47,192 bases of DNA from Sphingobium aromaticiconvertens (lineage in GTDB: Bacteria; Pseudomonadota; Alphaproteobacteria; Sphingomonadales; Sphingomonadaceae), in NCBI RefSeq assembly GCF_037154075.1, contig NZ_JBANRJ010000004.1, forward strand, positions 1-47,192, read 5' to 3'. Position numbers and translations under genes: made by a program. The notes under the pieces were generated by a model. The model was not told the origin of the DNA. It made no database searches and saw nothing but the letters and a program-made list of their open reading frames with translations. Positions 16,260 through 24,271 of this stretch are shown piece by piece. The first letter of the stretch is position 1, and each line of letters starts with the position of its first letter.

Positions 16260-17225
16260 TCACTTCAAATAATGTTCAATAAAAGTTTGCATGATACGAG
16301 ACACAGTCTCGCGCCGTACGTGTCGATAATCTGGCAGCCATGCCTTATTAGGATCAGACATAGTCACGATTTCGTATGATGGGAAGTAGTCTACTAATTC
16401 ATCTTCTTCCTCTATTTTTTGCGCAACCGCTCTCAATGTTGCCTTCGAGAACGTATTTGCTTGAACTATATCCTGACCGGTAAAGGAAACTAACAGAGGT
16501 ACAGGACTAACTGTTATTATCACTTTTAGGTTTGGATTAAATTTATCTCGTAGGAATTTAATCAAGTACTTTGCTGCCAGAACATTTTCATCATAATCTG
16601 TAACGCGGCACTCAAACCTGCTAAGATTGCTTGAAAGTACTTCACTTGGCGTAAAATTCAGATAAGTATCTGCCTTTATGTCATACCAAGTTTCGACCAG
16701 ACCAAGGGTTAGGACGAATACATCAGCTTGAGATATCCTTTTGTGGATTTCAATAGACGATTTTCGGGCGGCTACTAATTCTTCTCGAGACGGGTAGACA
16801 CCGTTAGAAGAGTAATCGATCCAACCAAGCGGCGTCTCCCATATCAGATCCTCATCATAAGAGCCGGCATCTGCCAATCGAAAGTCATTAATTACAGAAA
16901 AAGTATTATATCTGTTAAAGGTATCCGGTCCTAGTAGCTTTTCCTCAGGAGACCAGCTGAGTACAGTCTTGCCCAGCGAATGAAGCGCGAATTCGATCTC
17001 GCGAGCAAAACAGGAACCGCTGGTGAAGACAGCGGCATCAGTGCCCAATGTGAACTTGGGAGTGATATTAGGCGTAAACTCGCGGAAAACTCGTCCCGCA
17101 GCCATGTCTCCCCTCGTACTCTCGAACCCTTCAGAGTCAGAATTTTCATCACGGAAAGACCACTGCGCAAACTCACCGATACTCCGCAAATTCCGAACAG
17201 CGTGTCGCGCGCTAATTTGACGCAT
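16260..17225 (-). CDS. GSCFA-domain protein (SGNH-hydrolase-like), likely polysaccharide modification
   Basis: About 321 residues. The defining motif is FTSGSCFAREI near residues 68-76, followed by VLTLGLVETWYD and VIITVSPVPLL, which correspond to further conserved blocks of the GSCFA family and the SGNH-like fold. Members are thought to act as esterases or acyltransferases on carbohydrates; the exact reaction is unknown. The frame opens with TTG at 17228, but the ATG at 17225 is more natural, with AGGGG about ten bases upstream. It lies downstream of the sulfotransferase-coiled-coil gene on the same strand with a 190-base gap, in a cluster of polysaccharide genes, so a role in decorating the exported polymer is the best guess. 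Confidence 0.8.
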   Translation of the reverse strand: MRQISARHAVRNLRSIGEFAQWSFRDENSDSEGFESTRGDMAAGRVFREFTPNITPKFTLGTDAAVFTSGSCFAREIEFALHSLGKTVLSWSPEEKLLGPDTFNRYNTFSVINDFRLADAGSYDEDLIWETPLGWIDYSSNGVYPSREELVAARKSSIEIHKRISQADVFVLTLGLVETWYDIKADTYLNFTPSEVLSSNLSRFECRVTDYDENVLAAKYLIKFLRDKFNPNLKVIITVSPVPLLVSFTGQDIVQANTFSKATLRAVAQKIEEEDELVDYFPSYEIVTMSDPNKAWLPDYRHVRRETVSRIMQTFIEHYLK

Positions 17226-17418
17226 CAACGTTTACCCCTCTTAGCCGAGCCAAAACTTTAAAAGCTCATGGCTTCGCCTATAGCACGAGCTTGAAGGTGA
17301 GATAGCCCTTCCTTGTACGGGGTTATAGCGTGGTTGTGGGACCAGACTCCTCAAATTTGGGGGCTACCCTGAGAGCGATCATGGCCACCCAGGGTAAGGA
17401 AACCTGCACGTGTTTGGG

Positions 17419-19284
17419 TTACCTGAGCCGCTTGATCATGGTAGACCAATGGCGCTCGAAAGCATCTTTCTCCTCTGCTTCGCCGCTCACGATAAATTCT
17501 AGCTCTGCCAAGACCTGCTGTGTTTCCGCCCATTGCTGTTCCAGCGCACGGTCTGCTCGCTGAACGTCGCATTCCAAGACAGAGCATCTTTCCTGAGCTA
17601 CCTGTATCGCCGTTTCGACGGATATCCGAGCCTGCTCGCTTTCCATACACCGCAGCTCAAGTACGCCGTATTGCGTTTGGCTTTGTTTCAGTTCCTGCTG
17701 CAGTCGCTGGACCTGCTCATTCACCAGCGTCATCTGATCGCTAAGGGATTGATGGCGCGCGCGTTCGTGTTGCAACGCCAACTCCGTCTCCTGTAGGTTC
17801 TGCGCCACGGTCGTCGCTTCCCCCTCTGCAGCTTCCAGCTGCGCGCTCAGCGTTGCCGCTCTGCTCACCTCCTGCTGAACGTCCTGTTCCAAGGCAGAGC
17901 ATCTTTCCTGGACTACCTGCATCGCCGCTTCGATAGACACCCGCGCCTGCTCGCTTTCCATGCATCGACGCTCAAGTGCGCCGTAATGCGTCTGGTTCTG
18001 CTCCAACTCCTGCTGTAGTTGCTGAACCTGACCAGTTGCCTGCGACAACTGATCGCTCAAGGATTGACGGTGCGCGTGTTCCTGCTGCAAAGTCAGTTCT
18101 GCTGCCTGCAGGCGCGGGACAATACTTTCCAGTTCCCCCGATGCAGCCTTTAGCTGCGCCGTCAATTCCTCCAGTTGCTGGTTCGCGGACGAATGAACCT
18201 TCGTGAGCTCCTCGGTAACGGTGTTGAATTGCGTCTCCAGGCGCATTCGAGCAGCGTCCCCTATTTCCAACTGAAGATGCGCTGATCCAGCTATGCGACA
18301 ATATTGTTCATATCCTTCGCGGAAATCAGCCAGCTCGCTATCAACAACATTGCGCAGCGCATCGTCATTCAAGCCTGCGATACCCTGTGCGAAGAGCGAG
18401 CGCACCATGCTAAAAACGCGATCAATATCCCCAATCAATTTTTGGGGCGCTGAAATAATATCGCTGTAATCAAAAAGATCGACCTGTACGGATGTATGAT
18501 CAAGAATCATCTGTATATCTGCATTCAGATCAGAATTAGATACCCCCTTTGTCAAATCTAATATTATATCGAAGTTATCTTTATATTTAAAATTAAGATA
18601 GATATGCAGGCACAAAAATGCAATAAGCAAAGTATCATGATTTTCATTTAATGAATCTTGATTGAAATCATTTTCTGTCAATAAATTATTTATCGTTATT
18701 ATGAAATTGTCCGCGTCTTTTGCTTGGACCGTTTGAATAATAGTTCTAAAAAAATAAGGATTTAAATTTTGCGCTTGGTTTGAATAAGAGAACCATTGAT
18801 TAAGCAAACGCCTCTTAATGAGAATATGCGTCCCACCGATGTGGCTTTTAATCATTTTGACGCGCCCGATGCTCCGGGTGCAAGATAATACCGGGATCCG
18901 TCCGTTTTGCTGCGCCAAACTCACGAGAGAAGAAAGATAGGCGCCCGTTCGACGCACCCGATCCTCATCATCATTTAAATCCAGAAAAAAATCCGCAAAC
19001 GACATGCGTTCATCAAAGCCTTTTATGCCTTTGACCTTATCCAACAATGGGCTGAATTCTGAAAAATATGGCGCACCCGCTGGGTGGTGCGAATTCCAAG
19101 TGGAAGCAGATTGTAGGATATTCTTGAAATTTATCGTCTGAAGTATTTCGTTGAACACCTCATAGTAACAATAGCATTCAGAATTACTTCTAAATTTTGA
19201 CCACACCCACGTGCTTCCGGTCCGAAATGAAGAATGCAAGAATATCGGACTTATTTCTCCGCCAATATTTTCAATTATTTTCAT
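17419..19284 (-). CDS. Sulfotransferase-like domain fused to a long repeated coiled coil
   Basis: A 621-residue protein. Residues 1 to about 300 look like a P-loop sulfotransferase: the PAPS phosphosulfate loop is FRTGSTW (20-26), and a 3'-phosphate-binding-like segment IKRRLLNQWFSYS lies near 170. Residues about 340-605 are an almost continuous coiled coil rich in Gln, Glu and Leu. It contains a tandem duplication of 105 residues (315 bp period; compare the two GALERRCMESEQARVS- and GVLELRCMESEQARIS-type segments). 105 is 15 heptads, so coiled-coil phase is kept. The N-terminal coding part is clearly AT-rich compared with its neighbours, suggesting recent transfer. The ribosome site AGGA lies seven bases before the ATG. 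Confidence 0.75.
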   Translation of the reverse strand: MKIIENIGGEISPIFLHSSFRTGSTWVWSKFRSNSECYCYYEVFNEILQTINFKNILQSASTWNSHHPAGAPYFSEFSPLLDKVKGIKGFDERMSFADFFLDLNDDEDRVRRTGAYLSSLVSLAQQNGRIPVLSCTRSIGRVKMIKSHIGGTHILIKRRLLNQWFSYSNQAQNLNPYFFRTIIQTVQAKDADNFIITINNLLTENDFNQDSLNENHDTLLIAFLCLHIYLNFKYKDNFDIILDLTKGVSNSDLNADIQMILDHTSVQVDLFDYSDIISAPQKLIGDIDRVFSMVRSLFAQGIAGLNDDALRNVVDSELADFREGYEQYCRIAGSAHLQLEIGDAARMRLETQFNTVTEELTKVHSSANQQLEELTAQLKAASGELESIVPRLQAAELTLQQEHAHRQSLSDQLSQATGQVQQLQQELEQNQTHYGALERRCMESEQARVSIEAAMQVVQERCSALEQDVQQEVSRAATLSAQLEAAEGEATTVAQNLQETELALQHERARHQSLSDQMTLVNEQVQRLQQELKQSQTQYGVLELRCMESEQARISVETAIQVAQERCSVLECDVQRADRALEQQWAETQQVLAELEFIVSGEAEEKDAFERHWSTMIKRLR

Positions 19285-19739
19285 TTATTTTCCTGATATT
19301 TAATCATCAGAGGTTTTATATAAATTATTATCAAATGATTTATCGTTTAATGAATGATATTATTGCCTTAATAAACATATGCCCTTCACGACAAGGCTAT
19401 GCCGCCTTCATCTGTTGTTATTTGGTTCGGACCTGTCGTCAAGCGCTGCGATCGGATTTTACCTATCGCATGTTATTAAGGTCAGATAATCGGAGTTTTT
19501 GAAACAAATTAGACGACATCAAGTCCCAGCATCACTGGTAAGCTTGTCAGAATTTGGGGGTAGCGCCCATCACCATATATTGGAATAGCGAGGCGCGCAC
19601 CGATACAACGCCCGCCGCTCGACAGCGGCAGCTTTTGGTCCGCCCACAGGCCAAAAATGGAGCAGGATCCGATCAGATTGGATCATGGGATCTTACCACG
19701 TGGGGGATTTTTACCGCTTACGGTTGATCTGGCCATCCC
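19285..19739. other. AT-rich intergenic region before the IS relic
   Basis: About 450 bases without a credible gene. The first part is strongly AT-rich and is the upstream region of the sulfotransferase gene. From about 19549 the sequence becomes GC-rich and merges into degraded transposase sequence. The string AATTTGGGGG occurs at about 19552 and also at 17354, on either side of the sulfotransferase gene. It may mark IS ends, but this is weak. Confidence 0.35.
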
Positions 19740-20165
19740 CGATGTTCGGCGATAAGAATCATATTGGCATCGACCGGGTCCCGGGTCCACGGTCTGATCC
19801 GCATTTGGGATGCGAGCGCTGTCAAAGCGCATGAGGGGGCGCAACTGCCCGATCTGATCAGCAAGGAGAACACTGCTCAGGGGTGGGCCGACACGGCCTA
19901 TCGATCGAAGAAGACGAGGCGTTCCTCGCCAGGGGTATGTTCACCAGCAATATCCATCAAAAGCGGTTGCCCAGGCGCCCACTGCCCGAACGGGCGGCCG
20001 GGGCCAATGCACGGCGCTCAAAGGTCCGCGCTGCCGTCGAGCATGTCTTTGCCGGGCAGAAGCAGGATGGGCCTTGTCGTCCGAACCATCGGCATCGCCC
20101 GCGCCAGGATCAAGATCGGCATGGCGAACCTGGTCTAAACTTTCAGCGCCTCGCATGGCGCGAAG
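19740..20165 (+). pseudogene. IS5-family transposase relic, frameshifted
   Basis: Translation in changing frames gives the C-terminal half of an IS5-type DDE transposase: FGDKNHIGIDR, GLIRIWDASAVKAHEGAQLPDL, GWADTAYRSK, then (frame change) DEAFLARGMFTSNIHQKRLP and AAVEHVFAGQK, then (frame change) MGLVVRTIGIARARIKIGMANLV. A stop falls inside the last block (before NFQRL), and the N-terminal half is missing. It is a dead element lying between the sulfotransferase gene and a truncated gene, and probably records the event that broke the latter. Confidence 0.75.
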
Positions 20166-20334
20166 GCCCAACTGCGCCTGCTTGATATCGAATTGGCCTA
20201 CAAAGAGCGGTTCGGCCGCAAAATCGGACGAAAAAAAACCTGCGAGGCACCCAACCAGGCCGCCTCGCGCCAGCGCGCGTCCATCAGCCGAAAATCCATA
20301 GGTTCTTCGAGGCGTCCAGCTTACTGCGCGAGGT

Positions 20335-20505
20335 TCAACAAACTATGTGCTTGCCGATAAACTCTTCACTTTCTATTATTTGCGAGATCATTTCGATACG
20401 AGACTTACCGCTATTCACTTGGTGTGCGATAACATCCTCACTCTCAGGTTCACGCCCGAGAAAAATTTTGTAAATCCAGATTACGTCCTCACGGCTAATG
20501 GTCAT
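20335..20505 (-). pseudogene. Truncated gene start: DUF4214-like N-terminal domain
   Basis: About 56 residues from an ATG at 20505 preceded by AGGGGCAAGG. The sequence REDVIWIYKIFLGREPESEDVIAHQVN with IIESEEFIGK resembles the small helical domain (DUF4214-like, LGREPE motif) that precedes glycosyltransferase or methyltransferase domains in exopolysaccharide proteins. The frame stops at 20335, just before the IS5 relic, and no catalytic domain follows. It is therefore probably the stub of a larger enzyme whose remainder was lost. It is the last gene of the leftward cluster that begins with the GT at 23558. Confidence 0.55.
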
Positions 20506-20583
20506 AACCTTGCCCCTATATTCAGAAAAATTCACTTGCCTCGCCGGCGCTCTACCGCTTCGATACTAACGCTACGTCGCTGC

Positions 20584-21156
20584 TCACTCGTCAGCCGACC
20601 TGGCCTCTTTGATGAGATTGCGCGTTATTTCTATGAACGCCTGGCGCATGCCTTCTGCCTGCCCCCTAGCCTCATGCAATTCGCCTAGCAGATGCTCATT
20701 CTCTTGGTGCATTTTCGCAAACCGCACTTCGCTTTCATCCAGTGCCGCCGTCAGGCGCTTCCGTTCATCATCTCTTTCCGCCAAAGCTGCGCCTCTCTCC
20801 AGTGAAAGGGCGCTGAGCACTTCACGTAGATCGCGCAATCTAGCATTTTCATTCAACGCAGCGACCAGCTTGTCCTGAAAAGCGGCTGCGGACGCTTTGT
20901 AGCGGTCACGTTCAAACCGCATGTCTTCTGCGCTCAACCGCATTTTGCGCTGATCTACCTGAAGATTACAGATCGCTTCCCCAAGCTTGAGCAACTCAAA
21001 CGCCTCTCGACTACGCGTGTCCACTCCTACCTGCCTTACTTTTGAGATGGCGGCGGGTTTATCCGACGTATCGTTACGCACTGTTACGTCCCTGTGTTCG
21101 CCTTCATCCATGAAGCTCTTGTTCCCATCGTTCCGTCTACCTGTGCCGTTGCTCAT
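20584..21156 (-). CDS. Coiled-coil protein of polysaccharide cluster
   Basis: A 190-residue protein with no recognised enzymatic domain. Residues about 50-180 are highly charged with heptad-like spacing (ENARLRDLREVLSALSLERGAALAERDDERKRL) and should form a long coiled coil. The N-terminal 45 residues are polar and probably disordered. It begins five bases after the stop of the upstream two-domain glycosyltransferase, so it is co-translated with it. With the coiled-coil tail of the sulfotransferase-like protein nearby, it could form a heteromeric assembly at the synthase; this is inference only. Confidence 0.7.
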   Translation of the reverse strand: MSNGTGRRNDGNKSFMDEGEHRDVTVRNDTSDKPAAISKVRQVGVDTRSREAFELLKLGEAICNLQVDQRKMRLSAEDMRFERDRYKASAAAFQDKLVAALNENARLRDLREVLSALSLERGAALAERDDERKRLTAALDESEVRFAKMHQENEHLLGELHEARGQAEGMRQAFIEITRNLIKEARSADE

Positions 21157-21161
21157 CTGTC

Positions 21162-23558
21162 TTACAATCCCAGCTCTTGCAATCGCCGCTCCTGGGCACG
21201 GATAACGGCTTCAGTCCCATGATTTGCGATGATGCTGGCTCTCGCACGTTCCAACATTTCATCGTTGTTACCTGCATCATCTACGGCCTTCCTCATCTGC
21301 CAAGCCGCATGGGAGATGTCCGGATCTGCCCATACCTGACCTGTGGCGAATGGATAATCGCCAGCCTTCAAGTCTTTGAGCTTGTATTCTACCGGATAGC
21401 CGGTGTCAGCTGTAACCAGATCGGTGGTGGCTGAGTAGTCCGTGGCGATGACGGGCGTACCCAGCGCCATAGCTTCGGCGATGAGTAGCCCCAACCCCTC
21501 ACTGCGGTGCAGTGAAACAACGCAATCAGCAGCCTGCACCAGTCCAAGCATCTCGGTACGGGTCAGTTCGGCCTCTAGGATATGCACGTCCAGACTGCTG
21601 TCTATCGCCTCGCGTATCCGCCGAAGTTCATCCGGCACATGGTGCGAGTTGACGCATTTGATGACTAGAGAAACATGGTCTCTGTAGGATGCTCCCTTGA
21701 ACGCAGCGCTAAAGGCAGCAATTACCGCTTCGGGGTTCTTGCGGCTCCTGAATGAAAGGAAGTCGAAGGAAAACAGGAAAATAAAACGCTCTTCCGGCAG
21801 CCCCAGTGATTTGCGATCAAAGATCTGATTGATTGTGAAGTCGAGAGCGACCGGCATGTGGATCACGGGCTTCTTCGTCTTCATGACAAGTCCGGACTGA
21901 ATAAATCGAGAAGGGGCCCAAATCTCGTCCACATGGTCGAAAGAGCTGATCCAGGGATCAGGAAAGTCCGCAAGTTCCCAGAATGGCATCGCCACGCGAT
22001 ATGCCCCGGCCCCTAACCGATCATTATAGGCGCTTTGGACCAACGGCAGTTGGTCGGCATTGACGTTGAATATATGCAGCCGGCCGCTTGCTTTATCGCT
22101 CATGAAGGATTCCACCTCCATGTTGGTGCGGGAGGAAGCGACGTTCAGATCGATATCCATGCCATCAATCCGGCGGCCAGAACCCGCAAGAGACTTGAGC
22201 GTCAGCCTTCCAACTTCACCCACACCAGTGTTCGTTGTAAGGTAGCCGATAACAGATATATCAACGCTTGAGGGCTGGGACGCGGGAGGACGGTTGTCCC
22301 TTTTCCAACGACGCGCATTGCTCACGCGCTCTATAATTGCATGCGTGAGGCGGGGATCAATGCCTGATCGGTGACTATGGCGAACAAACCATTCAGCTAG
22401 GCCGGTTACACCCGCAGCCGTGGCGGGATCGTAGGTCATGCGCAGATAGTCTGAAGTCTGCCAAAGGGCATGCATCAGGTTGGTACAAATCAGCCCGTCG
22501 GGAGCCTCGGCCGTACCTAGAGATGGTTGCTCCAGATAGTCTTGGAAATTTTCGAACGGATCCCCATTCCAAGTGAAATGATTATTGCGAAAATAATGCC
22601 TCACGAAAGTTGGTATCTTCGCGCCACTTCTGAAGCATTCATATGCATAATTTGCCTTAGGTGTAGAATAAAGCCCATTAATCTTTAGATCATTCTTATA
22701 ATCATGAAGAAGGCTAAGCAATGCTTCGCCATTGTTCTCCGAAAACATTGCAGTATGCTTTGATAACTGTTGGGAATTTCGTGGATCGTATCCGCTGAAG
22801 TGGAAGAATATAAGCGGATCTCCATCCACTAACCAATCTTCCTCTCCATTCTCTTCGAGATGCCGCTGAAACAAGTTCCAATAAGCAGCATTAAGCGTCG
22901 TATTGCGTAGAATAGTAACATCAGGAAGAAAGCCGGGAACCAGATCCATAAATTTCTGGTCCACGAAAATGCCGTCATCCTGTGCATTGATACACTGGTA
23001 TCGCAGACGACGCGCCCACCAGCGCAGCACCTCCTCGACACCCTCGCTGCGGCGGAACGCGGCGAAACCCAAATTGTAGATACCGGCGCGCATAATCGTA
23101 ATGTCATCGGGCGGCGTTGCCGTTTCAGCAGGTTCCGTCAGGTGAGGAGTGAAAACTGCCCGCGCTCCGGCATCGAAAGCCTCGAACACAGGGGTGATTT
23201 CTCGATAAACCTTTATGTCTGGATCGAAATAAACGACCCGATCATAACCCAGATCAAACAAATGCAGAAACATGTACGGCTTGGCTGCCGTATTCATTTC
23301 CATAATATCGTAGCGAAAAGCAAAACCCGGAAAATCAGGTATTTCTAGTTCGCGCGTTTCCAAAATCTGACATTTTTCAGGATAGAAGTTTTTCGCTCCT
23401 ACCTTGGTATCAGCGAGGCATAGAAAGTGATCAGCGTCCGGATGCGCCGCAACTGATGAATTAACAAGAGTACGAGTATAAGGCATGTAATTGTTGGAGC
23501 TGATGGTAAAAACCGCTGTCCGACCAGTATTTTCCACAGGCATTGTACCGCGCAACAT
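21162..23558 (-). CDS. Two-domain glycosyltransferase (GT-A-like N-terminus, GT4 C-terminus)
   Basis: A 798-residue protein. The N-terminal third (about 10-290) resembles a GT-A nucleotide-sugar transferase: AVFTISSNNYMPYTRTLVNS, then the DxD-type motif VVYFDPDIKVY near 108-118 and NLGFAAFRRSEGVEEVLRWW. Residues about 300-430 form a linker. From about 435 (SVIGYLTTNTGVGEVGR) a GT-B/GT4 module follows, with the E(x7)E motif in RSEGLGLLIAEAM near 685-693. It could therefore add two different sugars or link two steps. The ribosome site GAAGGA lies six bases before the ATG. It is the first gene of a leftward operon with the coiled-coil protein and the truncated stub. Confidence 0.88.
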   Translation of the reverse strand: MLRGTMPVENTGRTAVFTISSNNYMPYTRTLVNSSVAAHPDADHFLCLADTKVGAKNFYPEKCQILETRELEIPDFPGFAFRYDIMEMNTAAKPYMFLHLFDLGYDRVVYFDPDIKVYREITPVFEAFDAGARAVFTPHLTEPAETATPPDDITIMRAGIYNLGFAAFRRSEGVEEVLRWWARRLRYQCINAQDDGIFVDQKFMDLVPGFLPDVTILRNTTLNAAYWNLFQRHLEENGEEDWLVDGDPLIFFHFSGYDPRNSQQLSKHTAMFSENNGEALLSLLHDYKNDLKINGLYSTPKANYAYECFRSGAKIPTFVRHYFRNNHFTWNGDPFENFQDYLEQPSLGTAEAPDGLICTNLMHALWQTSDYLRMTYDPATAAGVTGLAEWFVRHSHRSGIDPRLTHAIIERVSNARRWKRDNRPPASQPSSVDISVIGYLTTNTGVGEVGRLTLKSLAGSGRRIDGMDIDLNVASSRTNMEVESFMSDKASGRLHIFNVNADQLPLVQSAYNDRLGAGAYRVAMPFWELADFPDPWISSFDHVDEIWAPSRFIQSGLVMKTKKPVIHMPVALDFTINQIFDRKSLGLPEERFIFLFSFDFLSFRSRKNPEAVIAAFSAAFKGASYRDHVSLVIKCVNSHHVPDELRRIREAIDSSLDVHILEAELTRTEMLGLVQAADCVVSLHRSEGLGLLIAEAMALGTPVIATDYSATTDLVTADTGYPVEYKLKDLKAGDYPFATGQVWADPDISHAAWQMRKAVDDAGNNDEMLERARASIIANHGTEAVIRAQERRLQELGL

Positions 23559-23744
23559 CCTTATTCCTTCAAATTATGCGCTCGGTCGATCGCCTCGTGC
23601 CCCACTGCCGGTAACGAAGCTCCTCAAGCAAAGCAACATCGGACCGCACCGCATAGGAAGCTGGAAAAAAAGAGTCTGTGAAAAGGAACCTACCCCCTAC
23701 CGACGTGAATGCACAAACTTCTGCGGACGCGCAGTTGGCATGCG

Positions 23745-23933
23745 GCGATCCCGCGCGCTGGTCGGCACCTCGATGGTGACGGTGGGCGTCGCATAGGCCG
23801 GCGGCTTCATCCAGGCGTTCTTACTCAGCGCGAAAAAGGGAAAGGCCATCAGCGACCGCTCGCCCCGGATCTCGCCGGTCAGCGGACTGTCGAGCCGAAA
23901 CAATTCGCCTTGCGCAGTGGCTGTGACGGTCAT
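23745..23933 (-). pseudogene. repA remnant (first ~60 codons)
   Basis: Translation from the ATG at 23933 matches the start of the plasmid's RepA (MTVTATAQGELFRLDSP and onward) through the segment ending TIEVPTSAR, then diverges abruptly at about 23750 into unrelated sequence. By eye the shared DNA, including the upstream iteron, is about 90 percent identical to 15650-15866. It is the broken initiator of a second, related replicon and lies in direct orientation with the intact repA. Confidence 0.85.
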
Positions 23934-23960
23934 TTCATCCCCGAAATCATGCCTGTCTAT

Positions 23961-23979
23961 TTCTACTCGAAAGCACGAA
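23961..23979 (-). repeat. Iteron upstream of the repA remnant
   Basis: On the minus strand this reads TTCGTGCTTTCGAGTAGAA, identical to the copy upstream of the intact repA. It lies about 28 bases before the remnant's start codon, as in the intact copy, so RepA could still bind here. Confidence 0.85.
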
Positions 23980-24192
23980 TTGGCGCATTCTTGAGAATGA
24001 CGCCATGGCCTTGCGAATCCCGATCATCGAACCACTTCAATCGCCAGACCCTCAACGTCCACCTTTCCCCATGCCCGATCGGCGGTGAGGGCTGGCAGGG
24101 CCTGCGCGATCGCAAGGGTCATGCAGGAACGTAAATGTCATCGCGGGCGAAAATTAGTTGCTGATGAGCCGTTCCTGTCCTCAAGCCGTATT

Positions 24193-24222
24193 ATCCTTTG
24201 ATAATGTCCTTTATCAAAGGAT
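24193..24222. other. Putative tyrosine-recombinase core site (dif/lox-like)
   Basis: A perfect 12-bp inverted repeat, ATCCTTTGATAA (24193-24204) and TTATCAAAGGAT (24211-24222), flanks a six-base spacer, TGTCCT. The ATAA, six bases, TTAT core has the geometry of dif sites. Identical arms suggest a single recombinase acting as a homotetramer, Cre-style. The site lies 49 bases before the ATG of a plasmid tyrosine recombinase and is the natural candidate for multimer resolution. It could also be an operator for that gene. Confidence 0.65.
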
Positions 24223-24271
24223 GATCTGCATTTAGAATCCTGTTCATGGATTGCGGCCCGAAAACTCCCCG

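Noticed and set aside
17365..17396. Inverted repeat TACCCTG and CAGGGTA after the sulfotransferase gene as a terminator
   Set aside because: Loop of 18 bases and no T-run on either strand; too weak to call.
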